Counted from the first letter of the stretch, positions 50,318 to 60,208 are shown. The stretch is 64,000 nt of DNA from Ardenticatenaceae bacterium (GCA_020634215.1 JACKCD010000025.1:1-64000), one strand, 5' to 3'. The notes: a model not told the origin generated them from the letters alone. Translations and numbers: made by a program.

Positions 50318-52714
50318 ATGCTGACACCTCGCTGGAAAAAAGTCTTACGCGATTTGTGGGGCAACAAAACCCGCACCCTGCTCGTGGTTCTCTCCATTGC
50401 CGTCGGCGTTTTTGCCCTCGGCATGATCTTGGGAACCCGCATTTTGCTGGGGCGTGACCTGCCCGAAATTTACCTGGCAACCAACCCGTTTCACGCTGCC
50501 ATCAACACTGGCCCATTTGATGAATCACTGATTGACGTGGTGCGCCGCATTGATGGCGTAGCCGATGCCACCGCCCGCCGCACCGTCACCCTACGCTACC
50601 AGACAGGTCCCGACGAATGGGGCGATCTGGAAATCAACGTCCTGCCCGACTTTGAACAGATCAACATCAGCCGTATTTTCCCCGAAGCGGGCGAGTGGCC
50701 GCCGCCTGTAGATGGCCTGGTCATTGAACGCGCCTCGCTGCCTTATATTGAAAAGGAAATTGGGGATTCGTTGGTACTTGAAACACCAGACGGCCGTTTA
50801 CGCACCCTCCCCATCGTTGGCATTGTCCACGACATGGGCGTGCAGCCCGTCCAGTTTCGCGGTGTCCCCTACGCCTACACCGACCTCGCCACCCTTAGCA
50901 CCCTTAATCTTGATGAAAGCTACGACCAGGTACGCATCCGTGTCGAAGGGCAAAATCTTACCGAAGATGACGTTCGCGTCGTTGTCCAGCGCGTGGAAGA
51001 CAAGCTGCAAAAAGGCGGCATCAGCGTTGGCTTTGCCTTCATCCCCCCGCCCGACGAACACCCCTCACAAAACATTCTCGACCCGCTGACGCTCATTTTA
51101 GGGCTGCTAGGGGCGCTGGCATTAGGATTAAGCGGATTTCTAGTGGTCAACATCATCAGCGGATTGCTGGCACAGCATATCCTGCAAATTGGCATCATGA
51201 AAGCGGTTGGTGCCCGCACCGGCCAAATTAGTCAGATGTATTTTCTCACCGTCATCGTCTTTGGCATTCTCTCCCTCTTTATCGCCGTGCCGCTGGGCGG
51301 GCTGGCCGCCTACGCCCTCGCCAGCTATATGTCCACACTGCTCAACTTTGACCTACGCGACTTTTATATTCCGGGTCAGGTTGTCGCCCTGCAGGTTGCC
51401 CTGGGCATTCTGGTGCCTCTGTTGGCCGCGCTCTACCCCGTCATTCGCGGCACGGGCATCAGCGTGCGCGAGGCAATTAGCGAGACGGGGCTGGGCAAGG
51501 GGCAGTTTGGCAGCAACCTGCTGGACCGGCTGGTCAATTGGGTGACGGGTACGGTGCTGGCACTTTCTCGCCCCATGCAAATTTCCTTGCGTAACACCAT
51601 TCGCCGCAAGGCACGTCTGCTGTTAACGCTGATTACGCTAACCCTCGGCGGGGCGATTTTTATTGCCATCATCAGCGTCTATACCTCGCTCATGGCAACC
51701 CTTGACGACACCCTCAGCTACTTTAACTTTGACGTGACGGTAAGCTTTGAGCGGGAGTATCGGCTGGCAGAAATCCAGCAGGAGGCGTTGACGGTGCCGG
51801 GGGTGGTTAGTGCCGATGCCTGGCTGGGTACCAGCGTGCGCCGTATTCGCGCCAACGGGGATGAAAGCAACAATTTGTCGCTGCTGGGTACCGAAGCAGA
51901 GACAGATTTGATTAACCCGGTGCTGACAAACGGCCGTTGGTTGCGCCCCACCGATGTTAATGCTGTCGTCATCAACTCGGCTGTGCTAGATGAAGAGCCA
52001 GACATCAAGTTAGGTGACACGGTTAGGCTTAAACTAGGCAACAAAGAGTACGACTGGCAGGTGATTGGCATTGTCCGTTCGGCGTTAACCGGGCCTATTC
52101 TATACGCTAATAAACCTCATGTAGCCCGTCTGCTCAACAGCCTGGGGCGCACGAGCACCGTGCAAATCAAAACAACGAGCAGCGATCCGGACGCACAGGC
52201 AGTGCTTGCCAAGCAGTTAGAAGAGCATTTCAACCGCGTGGGTATGAACGTGGCTTCCACCCGTTCGGTGGCGCAAATTCGGGAAACCATTCAGGCCACT
52301 TTTGCCATCATCGTCTCTTTTATGTCGGTGATGGCCGTATTAATTGCCAGTGTCGGCGGGTTAGGGCTAATGGGGACAATGAGCATCAACGTGCTGGAAC
52401 GCACCCGCGAAATAGGGGTACTCCGGGCAGTGGGAGCATCGGACGGGTCGGTGCTGCGGATTGTGCTGGTGGAGGGGGTATTTATCGGCTTAATAAGCTG
52501 GATAATTGCCTTTGCTCTTAGCTACCCAATTGGACAGGCATTGAGCAACTTGGTGGGCACGGCACTGCTGCAATCGCCGCTCACCTATGTCTTTTCCACC
52601 GGTGGCGGCGTGGGATGGCTAGCAGCCGTACTGCTCATCGCTTCGCTTGCCAGCTATTTACCCGCCCGCAATGCCTCCCGCCTAAGCGTCCGAGAGACGT
52701 TGGCGTATGAATAA
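50318..52714 (+). CDS. FtsX-like/MacB-type ABC transporter permease
   Basis: 798 residues with two FtsX-type halves. Each half has an N-terminal helix (KTRTLLVVLSIAVGVFALGM; RRKARLLLTLITLTLGGAIF), a large extracytoplasmic domain and three C-terminal helices. The conserved cytoplasmic loop ILQIGIMKAVGARTGQI and its second copy TREIGVLRAVGASDGSV are visible. Such permeases act in lipoprotein release or antimicrobial efflux with their own LolD/MacB-type ATPase. No such ATPase is adjacent; the Opp-type ATPases upstream belong to another family. CGGAG precedes the ATG. Confidence 0.92.
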   Translation: MLTPRWKKVLRDLWGNKTRTLLVVLSIAVGVFALGMILGTRILLGRDLPEIYLATNPFHAAINTGPFDESLIDVVRRIDGVADATARRTVTLRYQTGPDEWGDLEINVLPDFEQINISRIFPEAGEWPPPVDGLVIERASLPYIEKEIGDSLVLETPDGRLRTLPIVGIVHDMGVQPVQFRGVPYAYTDLATLSTLNLDESYDQVRIRVEGQNLTEDDVRVVVQRVEDKLQKGGISVGFAFIPPPDEHPSQNILDPLTLILGLLGALALGLSGFLVVNIISGLLAQHILQIGIMKAVGARTGQISQMYFLTVIVFGILSLFIAVPLGGLAAYALASYMSTLLNFDLRDFYIPGQVVALQVALGILVPLLAALYPVIRGTGISVREAISETGLGKGQFGSNLLDRLVNWVTGTVLALSRPMQISLRNTIRRKARLLLTLITLTLGGAIFIAIISVYTSLMATLDDTLSYFNFDVTVSFEREYRLAEIQQEALTVPGVVSADAWLGTSVRRIRANGDESNNLSLLGTEAETDLINPVLTNGRWLRPTDVNAVVINSAVLDEEPDIKLGDTVRLKLGNKEYDWQVIGIVRSALTGPILYANKPHVARLLNSLGRTSTVQIKTTSSDPDAQAVLAKQLEEHFNRVGMNVASTRSVAQIRETIQATFAIIVSFMSVMAVLIASVGGLGLMGTMSINVLERTREIGVLRAVGASDGSVLRIVLVEGVFIGLISWIIAFALSYPIGQALSNLVGTALLQSPLTYVFSTGGGVGWLAAVLLIASLASYLPARNASRLSVRETLAYE

Positions 52715-52744
52715 AATTGACACTTGGTACAGGAGTTTTGCAGC

Positions 52745-52796
52745 CTGAGCTTGTCGAAGGCAATTTGGCGTTAATAAACGGCTTCGACAAGCTCAG
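52745..52796. repeat. Inverted repeat CTGAGCTTGTCGAAG
   Basis: Perfect 15-bp arms at 52745-52759 and 52782-52796 around a 22-base loop. It resembles an intergenic repeat (CTTCGACAAGCTCAG) found in many unrelated bacteria. It lies between the convergent permease and transpeptidase genes. Confidence 0.85.
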
Positions 52797-52819
52797 CCGA
52801 CAGGCAACCGATTACCGCT

Positions 52820-54406
52820 CTAGCGCCGCACTTCCACAATCACACCCTGATCGGCCCATTCATAAAGCTGGGCAGCATTGTCGGTGCTGACAAGAATGCA
52901 GCCATAGGTTACGGTGTGACCCAGGTCGCCTGTCCACAGCAGGTTGTAGCCGTCGCGGGTGGGGAAGCCGTGGAAACCATTCATAAAGTCAACCGTTGGC
53001 ACGGGTTGATAAATACCCATGAAATAGGGCATATAGAGATTCCAGTTGCCAGCGTAGGCTTCCACTTCATGGGTTTGAATTTGGAACACGCCGGGAGATG
53101 TAGGGCTGCTGTCAATGCCGGTGCTGCCCGCCCACTCCCATTTTAATTCGTCGTTTTCATAGATCCATACCCGCTGCTGGCTGAGGCTAACCACAATGCG
53201 CTTGTTTTCTACCACAGGGTAGGGGATTAAATCATCAGGTGAGGGGATGGTGAGGGATTGACCGACACTGAGGGCATCGCCCAACTGTGGGTTGGCCTGC
53301 TGAATCCAAGGGTAGGGGATGCCATAGTCGTAGCCGATGCTAGACAGGCTTTCGCCGGGCTGGACAATATGCTCGATGGCTGGGTGGTAGATGCGGGCGG
53401 TGACGGTGGCGTTGGGGTTGGTGAGGGCTTGGCGAACGGCCGTTTGTACTTCATCCATTACCACAAAACGGCCGTTACTAAGCTGCCCCAACTGCTCACC
53501 CAAATAACCAGCTAATGCCGTCTCATCCACCTGCCACACAAGCTGATTGTTATCATCCGTTCCCAACGACACCCACTGGCTCCAGGTGGCCGGGTCCAGA
53601 ACCACATCCCGCCGTTCGTTGCTGATGGGGTCATAGGCGTGGACGGAAACGGCCGTTACTCGTAGCTCCCTAATTTTAGCTTCCACCAAGGCTGTGTCCG
53701 CCACGGCCGGTGGAATAGCTTGCATCACCAATCGCACACCCCCGTTTACCAGCACCAGTGCCGGGTTTTGGTTAATGGGAGCCAGCGTTGCCGCTACATC
53801 CAGCACTGCACCATCAAACGGCGGGGTCGCAATAAATTCATCCCCTACCAACATAATGCCAGCATTGGTTGGCGGCGTATACAGTTCTTCAGCCAACGTA
53901 TTGAGCAGTGCTTCCGCTTGGGCTGGTTCATAAGACCAAACGGGTGGCACATCTAACGAACCGCGCAGCAGTTGCCCCAGGCTGGCGGCGGTGCGCCCTT
54001 GCTGGTAAGCCAGGGAGGCGGTAGCGGCCGCATCCAACGTCATGCCCAGGTCGTTGGGAAAATAATCGTATGGAGTACGACCGTCGCTGAGAATGATCGA
54101 ACGATGCTGCCAATCTCCTTGCAAAACGGCCGTTGCTTCTGCCTGTGTCAACCCGCCAATGCTGCGCCCCAGTACCGTGGTTCCAGGCAAAATCCAATCG
54201 CTGGTGTAAAAGAAAGCGATACTGCCCAGAAGGAGCAGCACGGCAAAAAAGCCAAAACCCAAAAATAACAGCAGCCACAGCCAGACACGGCGACGTTTCG
54301 GTTGGGGAGGAACGGGTATCCAGCGTTCGTTGTTGGGGGTTGGGGAAGAAGAACGGCCGTTTTGTTTGCCCGGCGGCGGCACAAAAATCGTTGGTTGACT
54401 ATCCAT
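52820..54406 (-). CDS. YkuD-type L,D-transpeptidase with VanW/peptidoglycan-binding and LysM domains
   Basis: 528 residues. A cytoplasmic proline-rich basic start and one membrane helix (about 38-64) are followed by a peptidoglycan-binding-like domain repeated over about 75-330, a LysM (about 342-387, HIVQPGESLSSIGYDYGIPYP) and a C-terminal YkuD domain (about 395-528). The YkuD core shows NGFHGFPTRDGYNLLW and the catalytic loop GHTVTYGCILVSTDNAAQLY. The family consensus is SHGC; here it reads TYGC, so Cys is kept but the neighbouring His is Tyr. It would form 3-3 crosslinks or attach proteins to peptidoglycan outside the membrane; the changed loop could alter activity. An in-frame ATG at 54424 is less likely. 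Confidence 0.9.
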   Translation of the reverse strand: MDSQPTIFVPPPGKQNGRSSSPTPNNERWIPVPPQPKRRRVWLWLLLFLGFGFFAVLLLLGSIAFFYTSDWILPGTTVLGRSIGGLTQAEATAVLQGDWQHRSIILSDGRTPYDYFPNDLGMTLDAAATASLAYQQGRTAASLGQLLRGSLDVPPVWSYEPAQAEALLNTLAEELYTPPTNAGIMLVGDEFIATPPFDGAVLDVAATLAPINQNPALVLVNGGVRLVMQAIPPAVADTALVEAKIRELRVTAVSVHAYDPISNERRDVVLDPATWSQWVSLGTDDNNQLVWQVDETALAGYLGEQLGQLSNGRFVVMDEVQTAVRQALTNPNATVTARIYHPAIEHIVQPGESLSSIGYDYGIPYPWIQQANPQLGDALSVGQSLTIPSPDDLIPYPVVENKRIVVSLSQQRVWIYENDELKWEWAGSTGIDSSPTSPGVFQIQTHEVEAYAGNWNLYMPYFMGIYQPVPTVDFMNGFHGFPTRDGYNLLWTGDLGHTVTYGCILVSTDNAAQLYEWADQGVIVEVRR

Positions 54407-54516
54407 AGCGGTTTTCCTACACAATCATTATGAGCAATAACGCCCATTTTACCGTAAAGGTTCCGCCAAAACTGGACGCAAGCCGCATTTTCCCCCTGCT
54501 GCTGCCATACGCAGGC

Positions 54517-54581
54517 AAAAAAAGAACGCAGATTTTCCCGATTTACCTGATAGCCATCAGGTTGAGCAGGAGAATCTGCGT
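54517..54581 (-). terminator. Terminator hairpin after msrPQ
   Basis: Nested hairpin: ACGCAGATT pairs with AATCTGCGT and CCTGAT pairs with ATCAGG inside it. On the minus strand the outer stem is followed by a run of seven T. It ends the msrPQ transcript about 25 bases past the msrQ stop. Confidence 0.75.
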
Positions 54582-54604
54582 CCAATCCGCCAGAGCGGTT
54601 GTTG

Positions 54605-55264
54605 TTAAATCGTTGACGACGCTTGCCGCACAGACCGTTTTTCCCAGTTGCGGCGCAGGCTAATAAGCGATTGTTTGATAGGTTTGATCCGTACTACCAG
54701 CAGCAATACCAAGATGATGGTGAAAACAAATGGCTTTGTGGTCACGGTTTTTACTGCCCACACATAATGAATGATAGCTAAAATACCAATAGCGTAGACG
54801 GTTTGGTGCAGCCGCTTCCAATTTTTGCCCAACTTACGCATGGCCCATTTGGTGGAAGTAACTGCCAGGGGAATGAGCAACAAGAAGGCAGCAAACCCAA
54901 CGAGGGCAAACCGTTTATTAACAACTTCATCCACAATTAGTGGCACATTCAGGCCATAATCGAGCCAGGTGAAAATGAGGAAGTGGGTGACAACGTAGAG
55001 GAAGGCATATAGCCCCAGTGGCTTCCGCAGCGGCAGAATCTGCTTCCAGCCAAATACAATGTTGAGCGGTGTAACGGCCAATGACAAAAGCAGTAGTGTC
55101 ACAGCAGTATCGCCAGTACGGATGGTGAGAGCCTGAATAGGGTTGGGGCCAAGTTGACCCGCCCAGAAATCCCACAGCAGCAGGGCTAATGGCAGCAGCG
55201 AACCAACATGGGTTGTCCACCGCAAAATGTTGCGGGTTGTCTTAGGAGTGATTTTGATCGTCAT
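54605..55264 (-). CDS. msrQ: Methionine-sulfoxide reductase haem subunit MsrQ
   Basis: 219 residues from ATG 55264, with six membrane helices of the ferric-reductase-like (YedZ) fold. Haem-ligand histidines are in the helices around YAFLYVVTHFLIF and RLHQTVYAIGILAIIHYVW. It takes electrons from quinol or a flavoprotein and passes them across the membrane to MsrP. It lies 69 bases downstream of msrP. A start at 55330 would nearly abut the msrP stop but adds an unrelated basic extension. Confidence 0.93.
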   Translation of the reverse strand: MTIKITPKTTRNILRWTTHVGSLLPLALLLWDFWAGQLGPNPIQALTIRTGDTAVTLLLLSLAVTPLNIVFGWKQILPLRKPLGLYAFLYVVTHFLIFTWLDYGLNVPLIVDEVVNKRFALVGFAAFLLLIPLAVTSTKWAMRKLGKNWKRLHQTVYAIGILAIIHYVWAVKTVTTKPFVFTIILVLLLVVRIKPIKQSLISLRRNWEKRSVRQASSTI

Positions 55265-55333
55265 CGTTTTATCTCGTTGATAGGTGGCACGCCAGGCTGG
55301 CTTAGCGCATCTCTTCAGCCTCCGCGCCACGCA

Positions 55334-56335
55334 CTAAAAATTTTCCTGTAAATCAATCCCTTCATATAGGTTAGCAACCTGCTCTTCATAACCGTTAAAC
55401 ATGAGGGTGGGACGACGGCTCAATTCACCAATACGCCGCTCGGTGGCTTGCGACCAACGCGGGTGGTCAACGTTGGGGTTGACGTTGGCATAAAAGCCAT
55501 ACTCATTTGGAGCGGCTTCCATCCACAATGAGGTGGGTTGGGTATCGGTTAGCTCAATTTTGACGATGGATTTAATGTTTTTAAAGCCATATTTCCATGG
55601 CACCACCAAGCGAATGGGGGCACCATTTTGTGGTAAAAGCTGTTCGCCATAAAGCCCGGTCGCCAGCAGCGTTAAGTCATTCATCGCTTCATCCACGGTC
55701 AGCCCTTCGACATAGGGCCAGGTAAACCAGGGGCTTTTTTGGCCGGGCATATTGTCGGGGTCATAGACGGTTTCAAAGCGGACATATTTGGCCGTACTGG
55801 TTGGTTCAACTAGTTCCAACAGTTTACGCAGGGGGAAGCCATTCCACGGGATAACCATAGACCAACCTTCCACGCAGCGAAGCCGGTAAACGCGCTCTTC
55901 CTGATCAAATTGGCTGAGCAGGTCTTCAACGCCAAAAACGCCGGGGTTGTTGACCATGCCACTGATTTCTACTTCCCAGGGTGTGGTCTGATACCCTGCC
56001 GCAGCAGAGGCTACGCCTTGTTTGTCCTGCGTAAATTCGTAATAGTTGTTAAAATTGGTAATATCTTGGTAGCTGTTCAAGGGATCACCCAGTTCGTCGG
56101 CGGTGGCATTGGCTTTGCCGGCCGTATTGGTGGATTGGGTGGTCGATTGATCGGAAGAAACGGCCGTTTCTTCTTCTGCCCCAGCCCCGCCAAACTGAGG
56201 TGAGCAAGCTGCCAGCAGCGACCCCGCAGCCAGCGTCGCCACGCCCTTCATAAACTGCCGCCGCGATTCATAAAGATACTTTGGCGTAATTTCTGAAGAA
56301 GGAATCTCTAAACCTTTTTTCGTTTTAATTAACAT
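55334..56335 (-). CDS. msrP: Methionine-sulfoxide reductase catalytic subunit MsrP
   Basis: 333-residue molybdoprotein that reduces oxidised methionines in exported proteins. The N-terminus has a Tat signal with SRRQFMKGVATLAAG (Arg25-Arg26) directly followed by a lipobox-like LLAAC (Cys44), so it is folded before export and may be lipid-anchored. The molybdenum-binding Cys lies in YRLRCVEGWSM, and PWKYGFKNIKSIVKIE and the C-terminal RPTLMFNGYEEQVANLYEG are typical. It is upstream of msrQ. The adjacent divergent kinase at 56624 is a possible regulator, by position only. A twin start at 56350 adds five residues. Confidence 0.94.
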   Translation of the reverse strand: MLIKTKKGLEIPSSEITPKYLYESRRQFMKGVATLAAGSLLAACSPQFGGAGAEEETAVSSDQSTTQSTNTAGKANATADELGDPLNSYQDITNFNNYYEFTQDKQGVASAAAGYQTTPWEVEISGMVNNPGVFGVEDLLSQFDQEERVYRLRCVEGWSMVIPWNGFPLRKLLELVEPTSTAKYVRFETVYDPDNMPGQKSPWFTWPYVEGLTVDEAMNDLTLLATGLYGEQLLPQNGAPIRLVVPWKYGFKNIKSIVKIELTDTQPTSLWMEAAPNEYGFYANVNPNVDHPRWSQATERRIGELSRRPTLMFNGYEEQVANLYEGIDLQENF

Positions 56336-56623
56336 AACCATGCGCCTCAATCATCATACTATTTCTGGACCCGTCATTGTGATAGCCCAGATTATCTATT
56401 GCTCAGGTGAACTATCAAACAGCATAGTGGTATCTTATAACAATTTGCTAAAAAAATTATTATTAAAAGATTACAGGCAAGGCAAGTATGAGCCGATAAA
56501 CCGTAATCGGTGTTGTAATTATTACCCTATAGACTTGTCTTAGTACTGCGGTACCAAGCTGCTCTATTTTCTTTTCAAGCAGTGCGAGGTAAATTTAGTA
56601 TTAGGAAAGGTTTCTAAATAGAC

Positions 56624-58222
56624 ATGGATTTGCATCAGAGCTGTATTTTGGTTGTTGATGACAACGAAAGTGTTCGGGAGTTGCTTCACATGCTGCTGGA
56701 AGCACGGGGACACCGCGTGGCGTTGGCAAAAAACGGCCAAGAAGCACTTGAAATCATGACCCAGTCAGTCATTGACCTGGTTCTGTTAGACATCATGATG
56801 CCGGTTATGGACGGCTATGATGTATTACGCTGGATGCGAGCCAAGCCCGAATTAAGCAGTAAGCCAGTTGTTGTTCTCACCGCCCTAAATGATACCGATA
56901 GCATTATTAAATGTATTGAGCTAGGTGCCGATGATTACTTGTTTAAGCCTATCAACCGAGCCATTTTGATGGCTCGCGTGGATGCGTCGGTCGAGAAAAA
57001 GCGGCTGCGGGATGTGGAACACAAGCACATCATGGAGCTGGCTATCTTGCAGCAAATTGACCGGGAGCTTAATGCCAGCCTGGATTTGGGCGAGGTGGCG
57101 CGTATTACGCTGGGCTGGGCCATGCGCCAGACGGGATCGCGCAGTGGGCTAATTGGGCTGTTAGATGACGGCAAGTTGACGGTGCTCCACGCTGAAGGGG
57201 CTGTCTATATGGCGCAAGAGCTGGTGCCTGTTTCAGCTTTGGGGGTGCATGTGGTGCCAAACGGCCGTTTGCAAGAAACCATCCTTCCCCCCTCCGAACA
57301 AGTAACGGCCGGCTTTGACCACCGCCTCGTTGTCTCCATCCACCGCGAAAAAGTCATTAGCTGCCTGATGATGCTGGAAAACCAAGGAGCCTTCGCACCA
57401 GACAGCATCGGCTTTTTAAGCCGATTGCGTGACCATGCCGCCATTGCCCTTGCCAACGCCCAGCTTCATTTAACGGCACAAGAAGCCAACCGGGCTAAAA
57501 GCGACTTCATCTCTTTTGTCTCCCATGAACTCAAAACCCCCATCGCCATTATTCGCAACTACGCCGAACTGATGGGGGCGGGTAAAAGTGGGCCTTTAAA
57601 TGAAAAACAAGGCCGTTTTTTGGAAAACATTCGCGCCAACGCCGTGCGTATGAAGGAACTGGTTTCCGATCTGGATGATATTTCGCGCATCGAAGCCGGC
57701 CGTTTGCGGCTCAATTTTGAGAAAGTTTCATTAGGCATCGTCTTAGACGAGGTGATCAAGTCCATCGAACAGCAAATTATCTATAAACAGCAACACGTTC
57801 ACACAGAATTAGACGTTGATTTACCCCTTATCCAAGCCGACCACTTTCGTTTGTCGCAAATTCTGACCAATTTGCTCAGTAACGCTAACAAATATGCGCC
57901 TGAGCAAAGCAACATTTATGTTCGCGCCACTGTCGTACCCTATCATGACACAACAGCTTTACAAATTGAAGTTGAAGATGCCGGTATGGGAATTCGAGAG
58001 GCAGACAAGCATCACATTTTTAAGCAGTTCTTCCGGTCAGCAGACCAGGATGTGCGAGCAATTGTAGGCACAGGGCTTGGCTTAAACATTGCCAAACGTC
58101 TGGTTGAGCTACATGAAGGCGAGATTTGGTTTGAAAGTGAGTATGGTGTAGGTACTACTTTTTATTTTACGATTCCTGCAGCACAAACGGCCGTTTCCAT
58201 GCAGCTTACCTCCATTGCATAG
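56624..58222 (+). CDS. Response-regulator/histidine kinase hybrid (REC-GAF-HisKA-HATPase)
   Basis: 532 residues with reversed order: an N-terminal receiver (VVDDNE, Asp in LVLLDIMMPVMDGYD, Lys in YLFKPINR), a coiled coil, a GAF-like domain (about 145-285), HisKA with His in FISFVSHELKTPIAIIRNYAEL and HATPase with DAGMGIREAD and GTGLGLNIAKRLVELH. It can receive phosphate from one system and act as kinase in another. It is soluble. The interval before it (56336-56623) has no gene. It starts a run of five signalling genes and is divergent from msrPQ. Confidence 0.92.
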   Translation: MDLHQSCILVVDDNESVRELLHMLLEARGHRVALAKNGQEALEIMTQSVIDLVLLDIMMPVMDGYDVLRWMRAKPELSSKPVVVLTALNDTDSIIKCIELGADDYLFKPINRAILMARVDASVEKKRLRDVEHKHIMELAILQQIDRELNASLDLGEVARITLGWAMRQTGSRSGLIGLLDDGKLTVLHAEGAVYMAQELVPVSALGVHVVPNGRLQETILPPSEQVTAGFDHRLVVSIHREKVISCLMMLENQGAFAPDSIGFLSRLRDHAAIALANAQLHLTAQEANRAKSDFISFVSHELKTPIAIIRNYAELMGAGKSGPLNEKQGRFLENIRANAVRMKELVSDLDDISRIEAGRLRLNFEKVSLGIVLDEVIKSIEQQIIYKQQHVHTELDVDLPLIQADHFRLSQILTNLLSNANKYAPEQSNIYVRATVVPYHDTTALQIEVEDAGMGIREADKHHIFKQFFRSADQDVRAIVGTGLGLNIAKRLVELHEGEIWFESEYGVGTTFYFTIPAAQTAVSMQLTSIA

Positions 58223-58300
58223 CTCTGTCTAAACCTGGTTGTCGCACCACAACCATAGAAGTTAGTTTCCTGCCCAGTTATGCTAGGCAGGGCGCACAAA

Positions 58301-60130
58301 ATGACCTGGCACTATACCCCCTATATCATCCCCCTTCTAATTGCTGCCATGGTATCTGGCATCTTAGCAGTCCTGTTTTGGCAGCGGCGCACTATGCGCG
58401 GGGCGATTCCGTTTGTTCTGTTTGCCATTGGGGCAAGTCTTTGGTGCCTAACTTATGCCCTTGAATTGGCTGGAGCCGATATTCTCAGCAAATTATTTGC
58501 CATCAAGCTGCAATACATAGGCATTGCCACCATCCCCCTATGTTGGCTCATTTTTGTGCTGCAATATACGCGCCACTGGCAAGCAGTGCGTCGCTATTTG
58601 CCACTGCTGCTTATTATCCCCATTGTTACCATCATCGCCGCCTGGCTAGAACCTAATATCCACCTGCTTTATCAATCTATTACCTTGGACGAAACGGCCG
58701 AATTCCCCTCCTTACTGGTCAGTTATGGTCCCGTTTTCTTTATTCACTTGCTGCAATCCTACCTCTCGCTCTTGGTAGGCACCATTTTGCTGCTGCAAAT
58801 TGCCAGCCGCGCCCCCAGACCTTACAGACAGCAAGTACGGGGTTTGGTGCTATCAGCGGTGTTTCCCTGGCTAGGAAATGGTATCTATCTGTCAGGCCTA
58901 TTCCCGCTACCCAACTTGGATCTCACGCCGTTTACCTTTGTCATTACCGCCATTTTGTTGGCCTGGAATTTAACGCGGCTGCGTTTGCTGGATCTAACAC
59001 CCATTGCTCGCTATACCATTTTAGAGAATATGATTGATGGGATGTTTGTATTCAATCGCCGCCAACAGTTGATAGACATTAATCGGGTGGCGGCAATGGA
59101 GATTTTGGGTGCGCCAACGACCGAGGTGATTGGACAAACGGCCGTTCAGCTTTTTACCAACCGTTTCCCCACCCTCGTTACCAGTTTAGATCGGGAACAG
59201 GCCAGCGACGAACTGATGCTAACAACTACAGTGGGCAAAGAAGCTGTCTACGAGTTCCAGGTATCACCACTGCACACCCATGATGGTGAGATAAACGGCC
59301 GTTTGCTCATCCTGCGCGACATCACCGAACGCAAAAAAGCCGAAGCTGCCCTAGCCGAAATGGTCACCAAACAACAACAGCTGCTCACCGAACTCTCCCT
59401 AGCCAAAGACGCCGCCGAGGCCGCCAACCGCGCCAAAAGCACCTTCTTGGCGAATATGAGCCACGAGCTTCGCACCCCCCTCACCGCCATCATTGGCTAC
59501 AGCGAACTGCTGCAGGAACAGCTTGATATTGACAACTACACCAACTTCCCCTCCCGCCTGCAAAACATCCATGATTCCGCCAATCACCTGCTCACCCTCA
59601 TCAGCGACATTCTTGACCTCTCTAAAATCGAAGCTGGCAAAACCAAACTCTATCACGAAGAAATTGACCTCGAGGCTCTACTGCACAACATCGAAATGAC
59701 CGTGCAGCCTCTGCTTAGGAAAAACCGAAACCAACTGCATACCCACATCGTTGATCCTCCCCTTACCATCTACACCGACCCCACAAGATTGCGTCAAATC
59801 CTGCTCAACCTCCTTAGCAACGCCACCAAATTTACCCAAAATGGGCAAATCACCGTCACGGCTCACCGCAAAACCAATGAAACCAATACAGAAATCATTG
59901 ATATTGAAGTACAGGACACGGGCATTGGCATCATGCCTACAGAATTGGACAAAATTTTTGCCCCCTTTACCCAAATAAAACTGAATACAACCCAAAAACA
60001 CGAAGGAACAGGTCTTGGATTAGCCATTACACAACGCTTGTGTCAGCTAATGGGAGGCATTATACTAGTCAAAAGTGATCCCGGTATAGGGTCTACCTTT
60101 ACTGTTCGTCTACCTGCCCATCATCAATGA
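58301..60130 (+). CDS. Membrane sensor histidine kinase (7TM-PAS-HisKA-HATPase)
   Basis: 609 residues from ATG 58301 (58280 is an alternative start). Seven N-terminal helices over residues 5-235 match the histidine-kinase 7TM sensing region. A PAS domain (about 245-355, MIDGMFVFNRRQQLIDIN), a short coiled coil, HisKA with AKSTFLANMSHELRTPLTAI and HATPase with DTGIGIMPTELD and GTGLGLAITQRL follow. There is no receiver, so it needs an external one; the gene cluster ends with a lone receiver at 63260. The HisKA segment is nearly identical to that of the kinase at 61359. Confidence 0.93.
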   Translation: MTWHYTPYIIPLLIAAMVSGILAVLFWQRRTMRGAIPFVLFAIGASLWCLTYALELAGADILSKLFAIKLQYIGIATIPLCWLIFVLQYTRHWQAVRRYLPLLLIIPIVTIIAAWLEPNIHLLYQSITLDETAEFPSLLVSYGPVFFIHLLQSYLSLLVGTILLLQIASRAPRPYRQQVRGLVLSAVFPWLGNGIYLSGLFPLPNLDLTPFTFVITAILLAWNLTRLRLLDLTPIARYTILENMIDGMFVFNRRQQLIDINRVAAMEILGAPTTEVIGQTAVQLFTNRFPTLVTSLDREQASDELMLTTTVGKEAVYEFQVSPLHTHDGEINGRLLILRDITERKKAEAALAEMVTKQQQLLTELSLAKDAAEAANRAKSTFLANMSHELRTPLTAIIGYSELLQEQLDIDNYTNFPSRLQNIHDSANHLLTLISDILDLSKIEAGKTKLYHEEIDLEALLHNIEMTVQPLLRKNRNQLHTHIVDPPLTIYTDPTRLRQILLNLLSNATKFTQNGQITVTAHRKTNETNTEIIDIEVQDTGIGIMPTELDKIFAPFTQIKLNTTQKHEGTGLGLAITQRLCQLMGGIILVKSDPGIGSTFTVRLPAHHQ

Positions 60131-60164
60131 GCATAAAGGCACGCCCCCTCTAACCAGACCAGGT

Positions 60165-60194
60165 TTGACCAATTAGCGCATTAACATGTATCTA
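60165..60194 (+). promoter_or_regulatory. Possible promoter of the FIST gene
   Basis: TTGACC (60165-60170), 18 bases, TATCTA (60189-60194), followed directly by the ribosome site CGGAGATAACA and the ATG at 60209. The leader would be very short. Confidence 0.45.
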
Positions 60195-60208
60195 ACACGG
60201 AGATAACA

